A stretch of DNA of 63,291 nucleotides from an uncultured Porphyromonadaceae bacterium (lineage in GTDB: Bacteria > Bacteroidota > Bacteroidia > Bacteroidales > Paludibacteraceae), in the NCBI GenBank assembly GCA_949285425.1, contig CASEAJ010000039.1, positions 1 to 63,291 of the forward strand. Reading direction: 5' to 3'. The stretch's first letter is position 1. Every line of letters starts with the position of its first letter. Below the pieces are notes generated by a model that worked only from the letters and a program-made list of their open reading frames with translations, did no database searches and had not been told where the DNA came from. The position numbers and the translations under genes are program-made. Positions 15,688-24,971 of the stretch are shown one piece after another.

Positions 15688-15791
15688 AATATTCTATAGC
15701 CTCCGTACGGAGGTTTTATAACCTCGCATGGGAGGTCATATAACCTTGCATGGGAGGTTGTATGACCTCCCATGCAAGGCTATAGAATATT
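15688..15791. repeat. 22-bp palindromic tandem array B inside a flanking inverted repeat
   Basis: Four 22-bp units occupy 15695-15782 exactly. Each starts TATA or TATG and centres on a palindromic core such as CCTCCGTACGGAGG or CCTTGCATGGGAGG. The array is enclosed by AATATTCTATAG (15688-15699) and its exact complement CTATAGAATATT (15780-15791). Units 3 and 4 also pair with each other. It lies in the 545-bp gap between the malate dehydrogenase terminator and the hsd promoter. I see nothing else in that gap. Confidence 0.82.
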
Positions 15792-15969
15792 ACCGCAAAA
15801 AACGGGAAACATACAGGCTGGCATGCACGAATGTGCAGACCAAGAAAAGGAAACTTAGAGGTGAACAAACCCTTTCCTGGGCAACTGTCCAACAGACGTC
15901 TGACCATACAGCACACACTACCCGAGTGGACTTCCGTAGAGCATCAAGCCCAATAAAGGGACAAAAAAA

Positions 15970-16005
15970 CGGCGAGATGCTGTTTATGCAAACAACATCT
16001 CGCCG
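15970..16005 (-). terminator. Rho-independent terminator of mdh
   Basis: CGGCGAGATG and CATCTCGCCG form a 10-bp GC-rich stem. On the minus strand it is followed by seven T residues. Confidence 0.85.
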
Positions 16006-16063
16006 GAATAAAAACCAAAGAAACAGGCATAGCCAGCAAAACGGCCATGCTTTTGAGTATTTC

Positions 16064-17068
16064 CTATTTAATGTTCGGATTCAGTTTGTTCCATTCGGCT
16101 ATCGGAGGAAGAACGCCCATGGCAATGACTTCATCGCGCAACGCGCACAAGTGTTCATAGCTCTTGTCCAAAGCCGCTTGTTCTGCAGCCGTACCTTTAA
16201 GGTCGGCACTGCGATGGCAACCGTCCTTGTCGATAGTTGTTTCCCATGCCATCATAATGTGGTCGTATTTGTCGTTGGACACATACGTGCCGGCCGGCCA
16301 ACGAAATGCCTTACCACCCATAGCCGCACCGATCATCTCTATGGACACATAGGCCGGACTTTGGAAGGATGACCGTCCGCGCAAATTAATGATATTGGCA
16401 CCGCCTTTGATAACCTTTTGTTGGATGTCGGCCCATTGTTCATCGGTCAAATTGGCCGTACCGATTATATCGGTCAATGGTTTCCCGTTCACCTTGGCAG
16501 TCGATGCAAACACGGCCATTTGTTCTCCATGTCCACCATAGGTACGGCAATTTTCAACCACATCCATCGACACACCGAAATGTTTTGCCAGTTCGCTGCG
16601 CAAACGGGTAGAGTCGAGACTGGCCAGGGTTGTAATCTGACTGGGATGCAGCCCCGAATACAACAAAGTTATCAATCCGGTAATGTCAGCCGGGTTAAAT
16701 ATAACCACAATGTGTTTGACATCCGGACAATAAGCCTTCACATTCTTTCCGAATTCTTCAGCAATGGCCGCATTGCCTTTCAGCAAGTCCTCGCGCGTCA
16801 TTCCCGCTTTACGGGCTGCCCCACCCGAGTTTACTATATATTTTGCTCCGGTCAAGGCTTCCTTTATATCTCCCGTGTAGGTAATGTTCACTCCATCGAA
16901 ACCGCAGTGAAACAATTCTTCGGCCACACCTTCCAAACCGGGCAAATACGGGTCATACAAACAGATGTTCGGGGTCAAACGCATCATAAGAGCCGTTTGG
17001 GCCATATTGGAACCTATCATGCCAGCGGCTCCAATAATCGTAAGCTTTTCATTCGTTACAAATTCCAT
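16064..17068 (-). CDS. mdh: Malate/lactate dehydrogenase family protein
   Basis: NAD-dependent 2-hydroxyacid dehydrogenase of about 334 residues, most likely malate dehydrogenase of the TCA branch. The Rossmann loop GAAGMIGS occupies 13-20, followed by the SGGAARKAGMTREDLLKGN substrate loop, VVIFNPADI, SLDSTRLRSELA and the catalytic-histidine region TYGGHGEQM. The ATG at 17068 (MEFVTNEKL) is preferred over the upstream frame start at 17107, which would run into the TolC gene. It follows the efflux operon on the same strand and ends at a strong terminator. Confidence 0.88.
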   Translation of the reverse strand: MEFVTNEKLTIIGAAGMIGSNMAQTALMMRLTPNICLYDPYLPGLEGVAEELFHCGFDGVNITYTGDIKEALTGAKYIVNSGGAARKAGMTREDLLKGNAAIAEEFGKNVKAYCPDVKHIVVIFNPADITGLITLLYSGLHPSQITTLASLDSTRLRSELAKHFGVSMDVVENCRTYGGHGEQMAVFASTAKVNGKPLTDIIGTANLTDEQWADIQQKVIKGGANIINLRGRSSFQSPAYVSIEMIGAAMGGKAFRWPAGTYVSNDKYDHIMMAWETTIDKDGCHRSADLKGTAAEQAALDKSYEHLCALRDEVIAMGVLPPIAEWNKLNPNIK

Positions 17069-17103
17069 AGTTTTTCTTTTTAATAAGTTTATGTATAACA
17101 AAA

Positions 17104-18609
17104 TCACTCGATGATTTGTTCATGCTCAAAGTCATAAAACGTTTTTCGCATCAAATCGGCAAGCGTGAGCTGATAGGTGGTGTAAGCACTCAGATGCGAG
17201 AGATAAGCATTATTCAACCGGTTGCGTTCAAGGGCCAGAGCCTGACTGTCAATGTCACCATCGGAATAGCGTTGCAGGGTAATGGCAAAACTTTTTTCGG
17301 CTACCGTGACGTTTTTCTCCAACAGCTGCAAACGCCGCAAACTGTTATTCAGCTGCTCGACCAAATTGCGTACTTCGGTTTCTATATACTGCAACTGGTT
17401 TGAACGGGCCAGTTCGGTCTGTTTCAGACGAGCCTCTGCCGCCCGTACCAATGCCCTGTTCTCTCCCCAGTCAAGTATGGGAACGGTCACCGTAAAACCA
17501 ACTCCGTAATTAGGGCGGTATGAGTCATTGAAATTGATGAAATTCTCATACGATTCTTTCAAGGAACTACCCATATTGAAATCCGTATTCGGATTGCTCA
17601 CCCCCATCTTCCGCACATAAGCATCAATGCTGCCCCGGACACGGCCCTGGACTTTCTGCTGCTTTATGCCCAGTTTCTGTTCTTCTATCTGTATTTCATA
17701 ATCGCGTATTTCAAGGCGATTGTCGAGCGCATAACGTACAGCCACATCCGCATCCACAAACACAGCATTATAACGCAAATCGGTGTCCAGTTTGACCGGT
17801 TCATCCGCCTCCAAGCCAATCAGATTCTTAAACAGTTTCAAGGCTGAATTCTGATTGAGCAGAGCCATATCGTAACTGTTCTGAGCGGCAACCAGTTCCA
17901 CCTCCATTTGCAAAGCATCCACTTCGCGAATCAGTCCGGCCGAAAATTTGTTTTTCGACATTTCATAAGCTTCGGTCTGCCGTTCAAGGTCAAGTCGGGC
18001 GATCTCAACCTGACGTTGCAACGCAAGCAAATTGTAGTATTGGCTGCTTACGTTGTAAACAAGATCCAGTTCATCCCTTTTCAACGATTTACTGGTACGT
18101 TCATAATTCAACTGAGCCTTTTTCAAGTCGGTACGAATGGAACTGTAACCATAAATGATGTCCAATGGCTGCGAAAACCCTATTACGGTACTGAGCGAAG
18201 ACGAACGCTGGTTATAGGTAAAGTCATTGTAGCTGTTCATGCCGGCTTCAAGAAAAATGCGCCCATCGGTAGGCAAAGGCTGGTTCACCGTGAGTGTGCC
18301 GCTTGTGTTCAGCATTTTCGACGAGTAGAACGAAATACCTGTACTGTCTTTCCACTGCACTATTTCATCATCAAACTGCGGAATGGTCAGGCGCATGTCA
18401 ATGTGTGTCTTCAAACGGCTGGTAGCCCATTTCAGGTTATACTCGGCTATTTTCAAGTCCTCACGCAAAGTCTGCATGGTATAACTTCGGTCTTTGGCAA
18501 TGGCTATGCAGTCGTCAAGCGTAAGTACGTAAAGACTGACTTCCTGTGCCTGCAAGGAAATTCCAGCCGTAAAAACGACCGCAAGTATGCTTAATATAAT
18601 TGTTCTCAT
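17104..18609 (-). CDS. TolC family outer-membrane efflux protein (operon 1)
   Basis: Outer-membrane channel of about 501 residues, starting MRTIILSILAVVFTAG with a cleavable signal ending near LQAQ. Two OEP domains contain long alpha-helical hairpins, for example the ALQRQVEIARLDLERQTEAY and LNNSLRRLQLLEKNV segments. The start at 18609 is preferred; the frame is open to 18639. The ATPase gene ends at 18621, so the two are adjacent. It would complete a tripartite exporter with the MacB-type ATPase/permease and the adaptors upstream. Confidence 0.9.
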   Translation of the reverse strand: MRTIILSILAVVFTAGISLQAQEVSLYVLTLDDCIAIAKDRSYTMQTLREDLKIAEYNLKWATSRLKTHIDMRLTIPQFDDEIVQWKDSTGISFYSSKMLNTSGTLTVNQPLPTDGRIFLEAGMNSYNDFTYNQRSSSLSTVIGFSQPLDIIYGYSSIRTDLKKAQLNYERTSKSLKRDELDLVYNVSSQYYNLLALQRQVEIARLDLERQTEAYEMSKNKFSAGLIREVDALQMEVELVAAQNSYDMALLNQNSALKLFKNLIGLEADEPVKLDTDLRYNAVFVDADVAVRYALDNRLEIRDYEIQIEEQKLGIKQQKVQGRVRGSIDAYVRKMGVSNPNTDFNMGSSLKESYENFINFNDSYRPNYGVGFTVTVPILDWGENRALVRAAEARLKQTELARSNQLQYIETEVRNLVEQLNNSLRRLQLLEKNVTVAEKSFAITLQRYSDGDIDSQALALERNRLNNAYLSHLSAYTTYQLTLADLMRKTFYDFEHEQIIE

Positions 18610-18620
18610 TATCCTGTTGG

Positions 18621-19328
18621 TTATCGGTTGGTTGAACATGCGGAATGGGAAGACGAAACGACATCCGAATGTATCATTCCGTCCTTTATGTATATGTTAC
18701 GCCATGCATAATCGGCGATTTCCTGTGCATGGGTGATAAGGATGATGGTATTCCCTTCCTGATGAAGTTCGGCAAAAAGGGCCATAATGTCTTCACCGGT
18801 GCGTGAATCGAGAGCACCGGTCGGTTCATCGGCCAACAAAATGCCCGGATTGGTGACCAACGCACGGGCTATGGCTACCCGCTGGCGCTGTCCACCACTC
18901 AGTTCACCCGGTCTGTGGTCCAAGCGCTGTGAAAGGCCGACACGTTCCAATGCACGTAAAGCGCGTTTGCGCCGTTCATCGGCCGGCACACCGGCATAAA
19001 CCAAAGGCAACTCTACATTTTGTACTGCTGTAAGCCGGGGCAGCAAATTGAAGTTCTGGAATATGAAACCGATTTCACGATTGCGCATAGCCGACAGTTC
19101 ATCATCGTCCAAACTGCTGACATCGGTTCCGTTGAAAAAGTAATGACCGCTCGTGGGCGTGTCAAGACACCCCAGTATGTTCATCAGCGTCGACTTGCCC
19201 GACCCGGACGGTCCCATAATGGCAACATATTCATTGCAATCGATTTGCAAATTGATATTTTTCAATGCCGGTATCTGCAAATCGCCTATGGCATAGTTCT
19301 TGTTCAGTTGTTTTATATCTATCAGCAT
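18621..19328 (-). CDS. ABC transporter ATP-binding protein, MacB/LolD type (operon 1)
   Basis: A 235-residue nucleotide-binding subunit. It shows Walker [10 protein letters not shown] (39-47), the [15 protein letters not shown] signature, Walker [10 protein letters not shown], and a switch histidine in [12 protein letters not shown]. The DxxP-type insertions and length fit the MacB/LolD subfamily that powers mechanotransmission rather than solute import. It pairs with the permease gene just upstream, 66 bp away. Confidence 0.92.
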   Translation of the reverse strand: MLIDIKQLNKNYAIGDLQIPALKNINLQIDCNEYVAIMGPSGSGKSTLMNILGCLDTPTSGHYFFNGTDVSSLDDDELSAMRNREIGFIFQNFNLLPRLTAVQNVELPLVYAGVPADERRKRALRALERVGLSQRLDHRPGELSGGQRQRVAIARALVTNPGILLADEPTGALDSRTGEDIMALFAELHQEGNTIILITHAQEIADYAWRNIYIKDGMIHSDVVSSSHSACSTNR

Positions 19329-19394
19329 GTCAAATACATATGGTAGATTCTATATTATCTCATTCTTGTTCAAAAGACCTATCTCCACAACATT

Positions 19395-20633
19395 CTATTC
19401 ATAGCGAATGGAGTCAACCGGTTTCAAGTCGGCTGCATTCTTTGCCGGCAGATAGCCGAAACTCACTCCTACCAGCACAGAAAATGCAAAAGCAATGACA
19501 ATGGAATATAGCCTTATACAAGTACTGATATCTGTAAAAAGCGACACTGTAAGCGACAGCATAACGCCTAACAGTACACCTATGAGCCCTCCGGTGATGC
19601 TTATCGCTACCGCTTCGGTGACAAACTGGCTCATGATATCGGCCTTGCGTGCCCCAATGGCACGACGGATACCTATTTCTCGTGTACGTTCCATGACTGT
19701 TGCCAACATGATATTCATAATGCCAATGCCACCGACAATAAGTGAAATGGCTGCTATTGCACCCAACAGAAAATTGTAAATCCGTCGTTCTTTCTCCTCT
19801 TGTTTCAACAGTTCATAGGGAATGACAATGTTATAGTCCTCATTGTTGTAGTGATGTCTTCTCAATATGCTGGAAATAAGTCCGGCCGCCTCGACAAGAC
19901 GTCCGGCGCCATCCAGTTGTACCGTAATCTGCTGTATTTCGCTGCACAGAAGTTGTTCCCGGGTAAAACGGTTCAAAAAAGTGGAAAGGGGCACATAGAT
20001 ATCCGTATTCAAGTCACGTGCCGCAAGTTCGCCTACCGTTTCGGTAAACAGGGTTTTCGATTCAAGCACTCCTATGACCTCAAGCCATTGGTCGTCCATT
20101 TTCAACATCTGCCCAACCGCATTTTCATGCCGGAAAAGAGTTGCCGCAACCCCGGCTCCCAGCACACACACCTTGAGCCGTCTGTCATAATGCTCCTGGT
20201 CAATGGCACGTCCGTTGCCTATCCGATAATTCATCATGTTGAAAAACTCAGGTGTTATGCCAATAACGGTAGACTTGGCCGACAAATCTGCACGGCGTAC
20301 TTCGGTGTTCATCTCAGCCTGTGCTGCAATGCTTTGTACACCGGGTACAATTTCCTTTATCACAGCCGCATCTTGCAATGAAAGTCCCTGCGAAAATTTT
20401 GCGCGAACTTCTTCCAGCTCATCATCCGAAAGTTCTTTTTCACGGATAATGATATTGTTTACTCCCAAATCCTGATATTTGGCTATAGCCTCGCGTTTGG
20501 CCCCTTCACCAATAGACAGCATGGTGATAACCGATGCCACCCCGAAAATAATGCCCAACATGGTCAAAAAAGACCGAAACTTATGATCGGCCAAACCTTG
20601 CAAAGCCAAACGTATGTTTTCACCTACATGCAT
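19395..20633 (-). CDS. MacB-type ABC transporter permease (operon 1)
   Basis: A 412-residue inner-membrane protein with the MacB/FtsX layout. One N-terminal membrane helix (KFRSFLTMLGIIFGVASVIT, about 17-36) is followed by a large periplasmic MacB_PCD domain (about 45-260) and three C-terminal helices. These include the GGIGIMNIMLATVMERTREIG block, which is diagnostic for this family. With the separate ATPase it forms the motor of a tripartite exporter. Substrate unknown. Confidence 0.92.
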   Translation of the reverse strand: MHVGENIRLALQGLADHKFRSFLTMLGIIFGVASVITMLSIGEGAKREAIAKYQDLGVNNIIIREKELSDDELEEVRAKFSQGLSLQDAAVIKEIVPGVQSIAAQAEMNTEVRRADLSAKSTVIGITPEFFNMMNYRIGNGRAIDQEHYDRRLKVCVLGAGVAATLFRHENAVGQMLKMDDQWLEVIGVLESKTLFTETVGELAARDLNTDIYVPLSTFLNRFTREQLLCSEIQQITVQLDGAGRLVEAAGLISSILRRHHYNNEDYNIVIPYELLKQEEKERRIYNFLLGAIAAISLIVGGIGIMNIMLATVMERTREIGIRRAIGARKADIMSQFVTEAVAISITGGLIGVLLGVMLSLTVSLFTDISTCIRLYSIVIAFAFSVLVGVSFGYLPAKNAADLKPVDSIRYE

Positions 20634-20733
20634 TGTTACTCAATGATTAATAAGCCCCTGCAGACTTGTCTGCTTTTTCATGCACTACATCCGCCTTTAT
20701 TTTGCAACGTCCAGGAGGCTCTGTTATTTTCAC

Positions 20734-21753
20734 TCATTTATATTCACAGCTTACTGTCATTCCCGGTTTCAAACGTTCATCGGACTGTAGTAGATTCACT
20801 TCCACATCGAACACCTTTTGCCTTGATTTTTCATCTTTCCGATGGCAAAGCTTGCCTATGTACGCCACCTCTCCATCAAAAGCAACTTGCGGCAATGCAT
20901 CCAACCGGACCGTCACTTTCTGTCCTAATCTTATTTTCAGAAAATCAGTCTCGTTAATCTGAGTATTGACCTTCATGTTGGCTAACTCGGGAACGTTTGC
21001 CATGTTCTGACCCGGATAAAGATTATCGCTTACTTTTATGACACTTCCCGTACGATAGTTCCAGCCAACCTGAAAAACTCCGGCTATCGGTGTGCGAATG
21101 GTCAATTGAGGTATTATTTCATAAGCACTTTCTATTTCATTTTGTACTTGACGCACATTGATACGCTGTATTTTCAAATCGCAGGCATTGATTTTCTTTG
21201 CCAATTCGTATTTCCGTTTTTCCTTTGCCAACGTTATCTTAGCCTGTTCAAACTCCAGTTCCTTAATTTTACGCGTACGCAACGACTCAAAACGCGATGA
21301 TTCCAGTTCCAGTCTTTTCAAATCAAACGAGGCCTCCTCACTCTTTATCTGTGACTGATATTCACTCATGCTGTTAGCCTGATCTACCTGCATTTTTTCC
21401 AAATTGGCAAGTTCGGTCTCCAATTTACTTTCACGCTCCAGAATAAACTTGTTTATTTCCGTTGGGTCCAATTGTATGATAGAATCACCGGGATGCACGA
21501 TTGAGCCATGGTCCAATATGCCGATAATGCGCATCTCATACCAATAACGTCCATATCGCTGCAGGACAAAAGCCTTGGAGTTGATTGCGGCCAACTCCCC
21601 GGTTTCGACAATCGACTGTCCGTTCAACGTTACCGATGATTCGACATACTGTTCCTGCGAATTTCCGCACGAAACAATCAGAAAAGCACAACTCAACAAC
21701 ATGCTGTGCAAAACCGTTTTCACTGCCATTATGCTATTCCCTTTATTGTTCAT
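20734..21753 (-). CDS. HlyD/MacA family periplasmic adaptor, third of three (operon 1)
   Basis: An adaptor of about 339 residues with a lipoprotein-like signal ending LIVSC. It has a lipoyl half-motif, a long coiled-coil hairpin (about 100-210, ELANLEKMQVDQANSMSEYQ onward), a beta-barrel and a short membrane-proximal region ending CEYK. It is shorter than the two preceding adaptors. The start is uncertain: 21753 overlaps the upstream gene by 11 bp, while 21729 would avoid overlap; the open frame reaches 21813. It would bridge TolC and the MacB-type permease. Confidence 0.82.
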   Translation of the reverse strand: MNNKGNSIMAVKTVLHSMLLSCAFLIVSCGNSQEQYVESSVTLNGQSIVETGELAAINSKAFVLQRYGRYWYEMRIIGILDHGSIVHPGDSIIQLDPTEINKFILERESKLETELANLEKMQVDQANSMSEYQSQIKSEEASFDLKRLELESSRFESLRTRKIKELEFEQAKITLAKEKRKYELAKKINACDLKIQRINVRQVQNEIESAYEIIPQLTIRTPIAGVFQVGWNYRTGSVIKVSDNLYPGQNMANVPELANMKVNTQINETDFLKIRLGQKVTVRLDALPQVAFDGEVAYIGKLCHRKDEKSRQKVFDVEVNLLQSDERLKPGMTVSCEYK

Positions 21754-23005
21754 GAGCCAACGGTTTTTCTTTCTTTTCATCTTCTTCCTCTGCGTAAGGA
21801 TTACCCAATACAACCTGATCGCCTTCTTTCAAGCCATCGGTAATGATTACGTAATCGGCATTAGCCTGGCCGGTCTCAACCATAACCCGATCATATCCCC
21901 CCACGGCCTTACGGTAAACAAAACTCTTGTCTCCTTCCGTATGCACAGCATCCAGGGGTACGAACAAAACATCGTCTATTTTGTCGACTATAATGCGACA
22001 GCTGACAGTCAACCCCGGCAACAGATTTTCATTGCTTTCATGAATCAGAACCTCAACCGGAAAAACCTTGATTTTAGAATTTTCATCTTTGCTGACCGCC
22101 AGGTTAGCCACTGACATAACCTCACCGGTGAAAATACTGTCGGAAAAAGCATCCGGCTTTATTTCAACCCTCATTCCTTTGGTTATCTTTGAAATGTCCA
22201 CTTCATTGATTTTAACAGTGGCTTTCAAACGGCTCAAATCCGGAAGCTGTATCAACGGAAAACCCGGCCAACATTGATCACCTATCTGAAACTTGTTGCC
22301 CGTGCTCCAATTGTGACTGAGTATGGCAATGCCGGGAGAAGGTGTTGTAACATACAACTTTTCCAATGTTTCATAAGCCTCTTGCAAGCGGGCCTCATCC
22401 TGTGCTATGGAAAGTTTCTTTTGTTTAACCTCCTCCTTTTGTATCTTGATGCGGTTCTCAATCTGCTCCTTGGCCCGCTCCAATGAAATATCCGCTTTCT
22501 CAAGCGTCAGTCTGATTTCCTTCTTTTTTATTTCCGATTCATATGCTGCCGATTCAAACTGTATCTTCGAAATTTCCTGCGAGATACGGGTCACTTCATA
22601 ATCGGCCTTCAATTCTTCCAAATCCGACTGCTGTTGAGCCAAAATCTTTTCCAGTTCTGCACGGTTTATCTCCACACGTCCTTCCGCCTCAACTATACCC
22701 TTCTGCACCTCCGATGGATCAAAAACAATCAACGTGTCTCCGGCCTTGACTTCTTGTCCATCCTTCACCAGTTCCGTTATCTTCAGGTTGCCATATCTCC
22801 ACGAAATCATAGGTACATTAATATTCATAGAACGAATGGCTTCTATTTCACCCTCTTCATACAAATCGAGATAAAAGACACCCCTCTGTACCGTACCCAC
22901 CGGCACTTGTTCTGTTTCTTTCTTGCCACATGCCGTACTTAATGCCAATATCAGCCCCAAAGACAGCAGGTATTTTGCTTTTCCCATAGATTCATTCCGC
23001 TTCAT
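21743..23005 (-). CDS. HlyD/MacA family periplasmic adaptor, second of three (operon 1)
   Basis: A 420-residue lipoprotein adaptor: signal with ALSTACG lipobox near residue 26, lipoyl half, extended coiled coil (about 110-220), beta-barrel and a full C-terminal membrane-proximal domain (DKIDDVLFVPLDAVHTEGD onward), ending with an acidic-basic tail. It starts 12 bp after the first adaptor. The complete domain set suggests it could be the main MacA-like partner. Confidence 0.87.
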   Translation of the reverse strand: MKRNESMGKAKYLLSLGLILALSTACGKKETEQVPVGTVQRGVFYLDLYEEGEIEAIRSMNINVPMISWRYGNLKITELVKDGQEVKAGDTLIVFDPSEVQKGIVEAEGRVEINRAELEKILAQQQSDLEELKADYEVTRISQEISKIQFESAAYESEIKKKEIRLTLEKADISLERAKEQIENRIKIQKEEVKQKKLSIAQDEARLQEAYETLEKLYVTTPSPGIAILSHNWSTGNKFQIGDQCWPGFPLIQLPDLSRLKATVKINEVDISKITKGMRVEIKPDAFSDSIFTGEVMSVANLAVSKDENSKIKVFPVEVLIHESNENLLPGLTVSCRIIVDKIDDVLFVPLDAVHTEGDKSFVYRKAVGGYDRVMVETGQANADYVIITDGLKEGDQVVLGNPYAEEEDEKKEKPLAHEQ

Positions 23006-23016
23006 CGTTCACATTT

Positions 23017-24267
23017 CTAATTGTGTATTGTTTGTATGCTATCGGCCAACAATCTCACCGATTTGACCGAAGCTGCCGATGGTTTTATCAATGCTATCGA
23101 CTCTTTCACTTCCAGCCCCGCTACAATTACCGTTTCTTTTTGAGAGGACCTGCCTGTACTTACCTGCCGTTTTTCATACCCTCGCTTTAAACGGACATAT
23201 ACCACTTTCATCGAATCTTCATCGAACAAGGCTACCTGAGGCACGACCACCGTTTGTTTTTCACTCTGCAGCATGACACGACAATCTGCTGTAAAACCAG
23301 GTTCCGGCATTCCCGTAACGCTATCTATTGATGCTTCCACTTCAAATGCCTTAACCTTCGAATCGCGAGTTACTGGTTTTCCTACGGGCATTTTCTTTGT
23401 AATTTTTCCCCATGCCACACAACCCGGCAAGGCATCAAACGTATAACGCACCGAATCGCCCACATTCATCGATTTAAAGTCTCGCTCTGGAGCCAGAATC
23501 TTTACTTTCATTTCTCCCAGTTCCGGAATAACCACTAAAGGCACATTACTCCAGACATTATCCCCAACAGCCGTTTCTTTCCCTGTAATCCATGACATCG
23601 GCAACGTAGCCACCCCACATACAGGAGCTGTTATCACCAAACGTTTCATTATGTTCTCCGTGCTCTCCAACTGATTTCTCATACGTTGTACTTCCAACTC
23701 CAACTTACGGATCTCCGACTGCTGGATAACTTTTAAAGCATCCAGTTTCTTCTTATATCTTTTTCTTTCTATCTCATTTTTCTCCAGTTCCAACCGCTTT
23801 ATCCGCTGCTGATTCGGGGTGCTGTATTTCATTTGAAGCGAATCAAGTCCGGCTATTTCCGCCTCCGCTTCATTACTTCGCACCTGTGCCTCAAGCAGGG
23901 CATATTCCGATGCAAGATCAGCCTTTACCTTTTCAAGATTGGCTTCGGCGTTTTCCAAGCCGACAGTCAGCTCATCATAACGGTTTTGCAAGTTCTGATC
24001 CTCCAGCACACAAACAGTATCACCTACCTGTACCGTAGTACCATCCTCAACCAAGCGAATAATTGCCCCATTCACTTGCTGAGGACAAGTCAACGTGATG
24101 GAGCGAAGCGGCTCCACCACCCCACTTACTGACAACACATCCTCGAAATCGGTCAGTGAAACCGTATAATGTGCAGACTCTCTTCCTCCAAAACGACCAC
24201 AGGAAGAACACAGCAAAAAAACAAGACCAACGATAACACGATATTCGCGGAACACGTTACCTATCAT
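23017..24267 (-). CDS. HlyD/MacA family periplasmic adaptor, first of three (operon 1)
   Basis: A 416-residue lipoprotein adaptor with signal VIVGLVFLLCSSCG. A coiled-coil region (about 90-205) contains ENAEANLEKVKADLASEYAL and LELEKNEIERKRYKKKLD. It is followed by a beta-barrel and membrane-proximal domain (VVVPQVALFDEDSMKVVYVR). It overlaps the RsmI-like methylase gene by 4 bp, so the export operon may be co-transcribed with that housekeeping gene. Confidence 0.86.
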   Translation of the reverse strand: MIGNVFREYRVIVGLVFLLCSSCGRFGGRESAHYTVSLTDFEDVLSVSGVVEPLRSITLTCPQQVNGAIIRLVEDGTTVQVGDTVCVLEDQNLQNRYDELTVGLENAEANLEKVKADLASEYALLEAQVRSNEAEAEIAGLDSLQMKYSTPNQQRIKRLELEKNEIERKRYKKKLDALKVIQQSEIRKLELEVQRMRNQLESTENIMKRLVITAPVCGVATLPMSWITGKETAVGDNVWSNVPLVVIPELGEMKVKILAPERDFKSMNVGDSVRYTFDALPGCVAWGKITKKMPVGKPVTRDSKVKAFEVEASIDSVTGMPEPGFTADCRVMLQSEKQTVVVPQVALFDEDSMKVVYVRLKRGYEKRQVSTGRSSQKETVIVAGLEVKESIALIKPSAASVKSVRLLADSIQTIHN

Positions 24268-24965
24268 TTATAAAGTAAGAAAATACACGGACGCTTATTC
24301 AAATCGGGCAGTTGCTTTTTCCATTCTTTTACCGATTTGGTCTTAATATACTCACTTTCAAGCGTAATATCGGCTGCCACGCAAAGCAATGTATTTGGCT
24401 GGCACACACTTAATATATCCTCCATCAGCTTCATGTTGCGATAAGGCGTCTCTATAAACAGTTGGGTCTGATTTTCGGCATATACCCTTGACTCCAAACG
24501 TTTCAAAGCCTTTAATCTTTCAGCCGGCCGTACCGGCAAGTAACCGACGAAAGCAAAACTCTGTCCGTTGAACCCCGAACCCATAAGCGACAACAATATG
24601 GAAGATGGCCCCACCAACGGTACTACCTTGTATTGTTTCCGTTGGGCTATGGCCACAACATCCGCACCCGGATCGGCCACAGCCGGACAACCGGCTTCTG
24701 ACAATACCCCCATATCATGTCCGTCGGACATGGGTGCCAAAAATCCCGCCATTTCCTCCGGACGGGTATGTTCGTTCAGTTCAAAAAAAGTCAAATCATC
24801 TATCACTATTTCCGGAACCATTCTTTTCAGAAAACGCCGTGCCGAACGCAAATCCTCCACTATAAAGTGACGCACCTTTTTCACCGCTTCCACATTGTAG
24901 TCTGGAAAAATGCGTCCAAATTCACAATCACCCAACGAAGTTGGTATCAAATACAAATTTGCCAT
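24264..24965 (-). CDS. RsmI-like SAM-dependent methyltransferase (tetrapyrrole methylase fold)
   Basis: A 233-residue protein of the tetrapyrrole-methylase superfamily: MANLYLIPTSLGD start, EDLRSARRFLKRM, VLSEAGCPAVADPGADVV and VGPSSILLSLMGSGFNGQ (SAM-binding region). It resembles RsmI, which 2'-O-methylates C1402 of 16S rRNA, but a more canonical RsmI is encoded at 32902. This copy probably has another or overlapping target. It lies 6 bp after the ABC-F gene and overlaps the adaptor gene downstream. Confidence 0.83.
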   Translation of the reverse strand: MANLYLIPTSLGDCEFGRIFPDYNVEAVKKVRHFIVEDLRSARRFLKRMVPEIVIDDLTFFELNEHTRPEEMAGFLAPMSDGHDMGVLSEAGCPAVADPGADVVAIAQRKQYKVVPLVGPSSILLSLMGSGFNGQSFAFVGYLPVRPAERLKALKRLESRVYAENQTQLFIETPYRNMKLMEDILSVCQPNTLLCVAADITLESEYIKTKSVKEWKKQLPDLNKRPCIFLLYK

Positions 24966-24971
24966 ATTCCA

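Noticed and set aside
15728..16372. Open frame through array B into mdh
   Set aside because: It runs through the repeats, the terminator and the antisense of mdh, and shows no domain.
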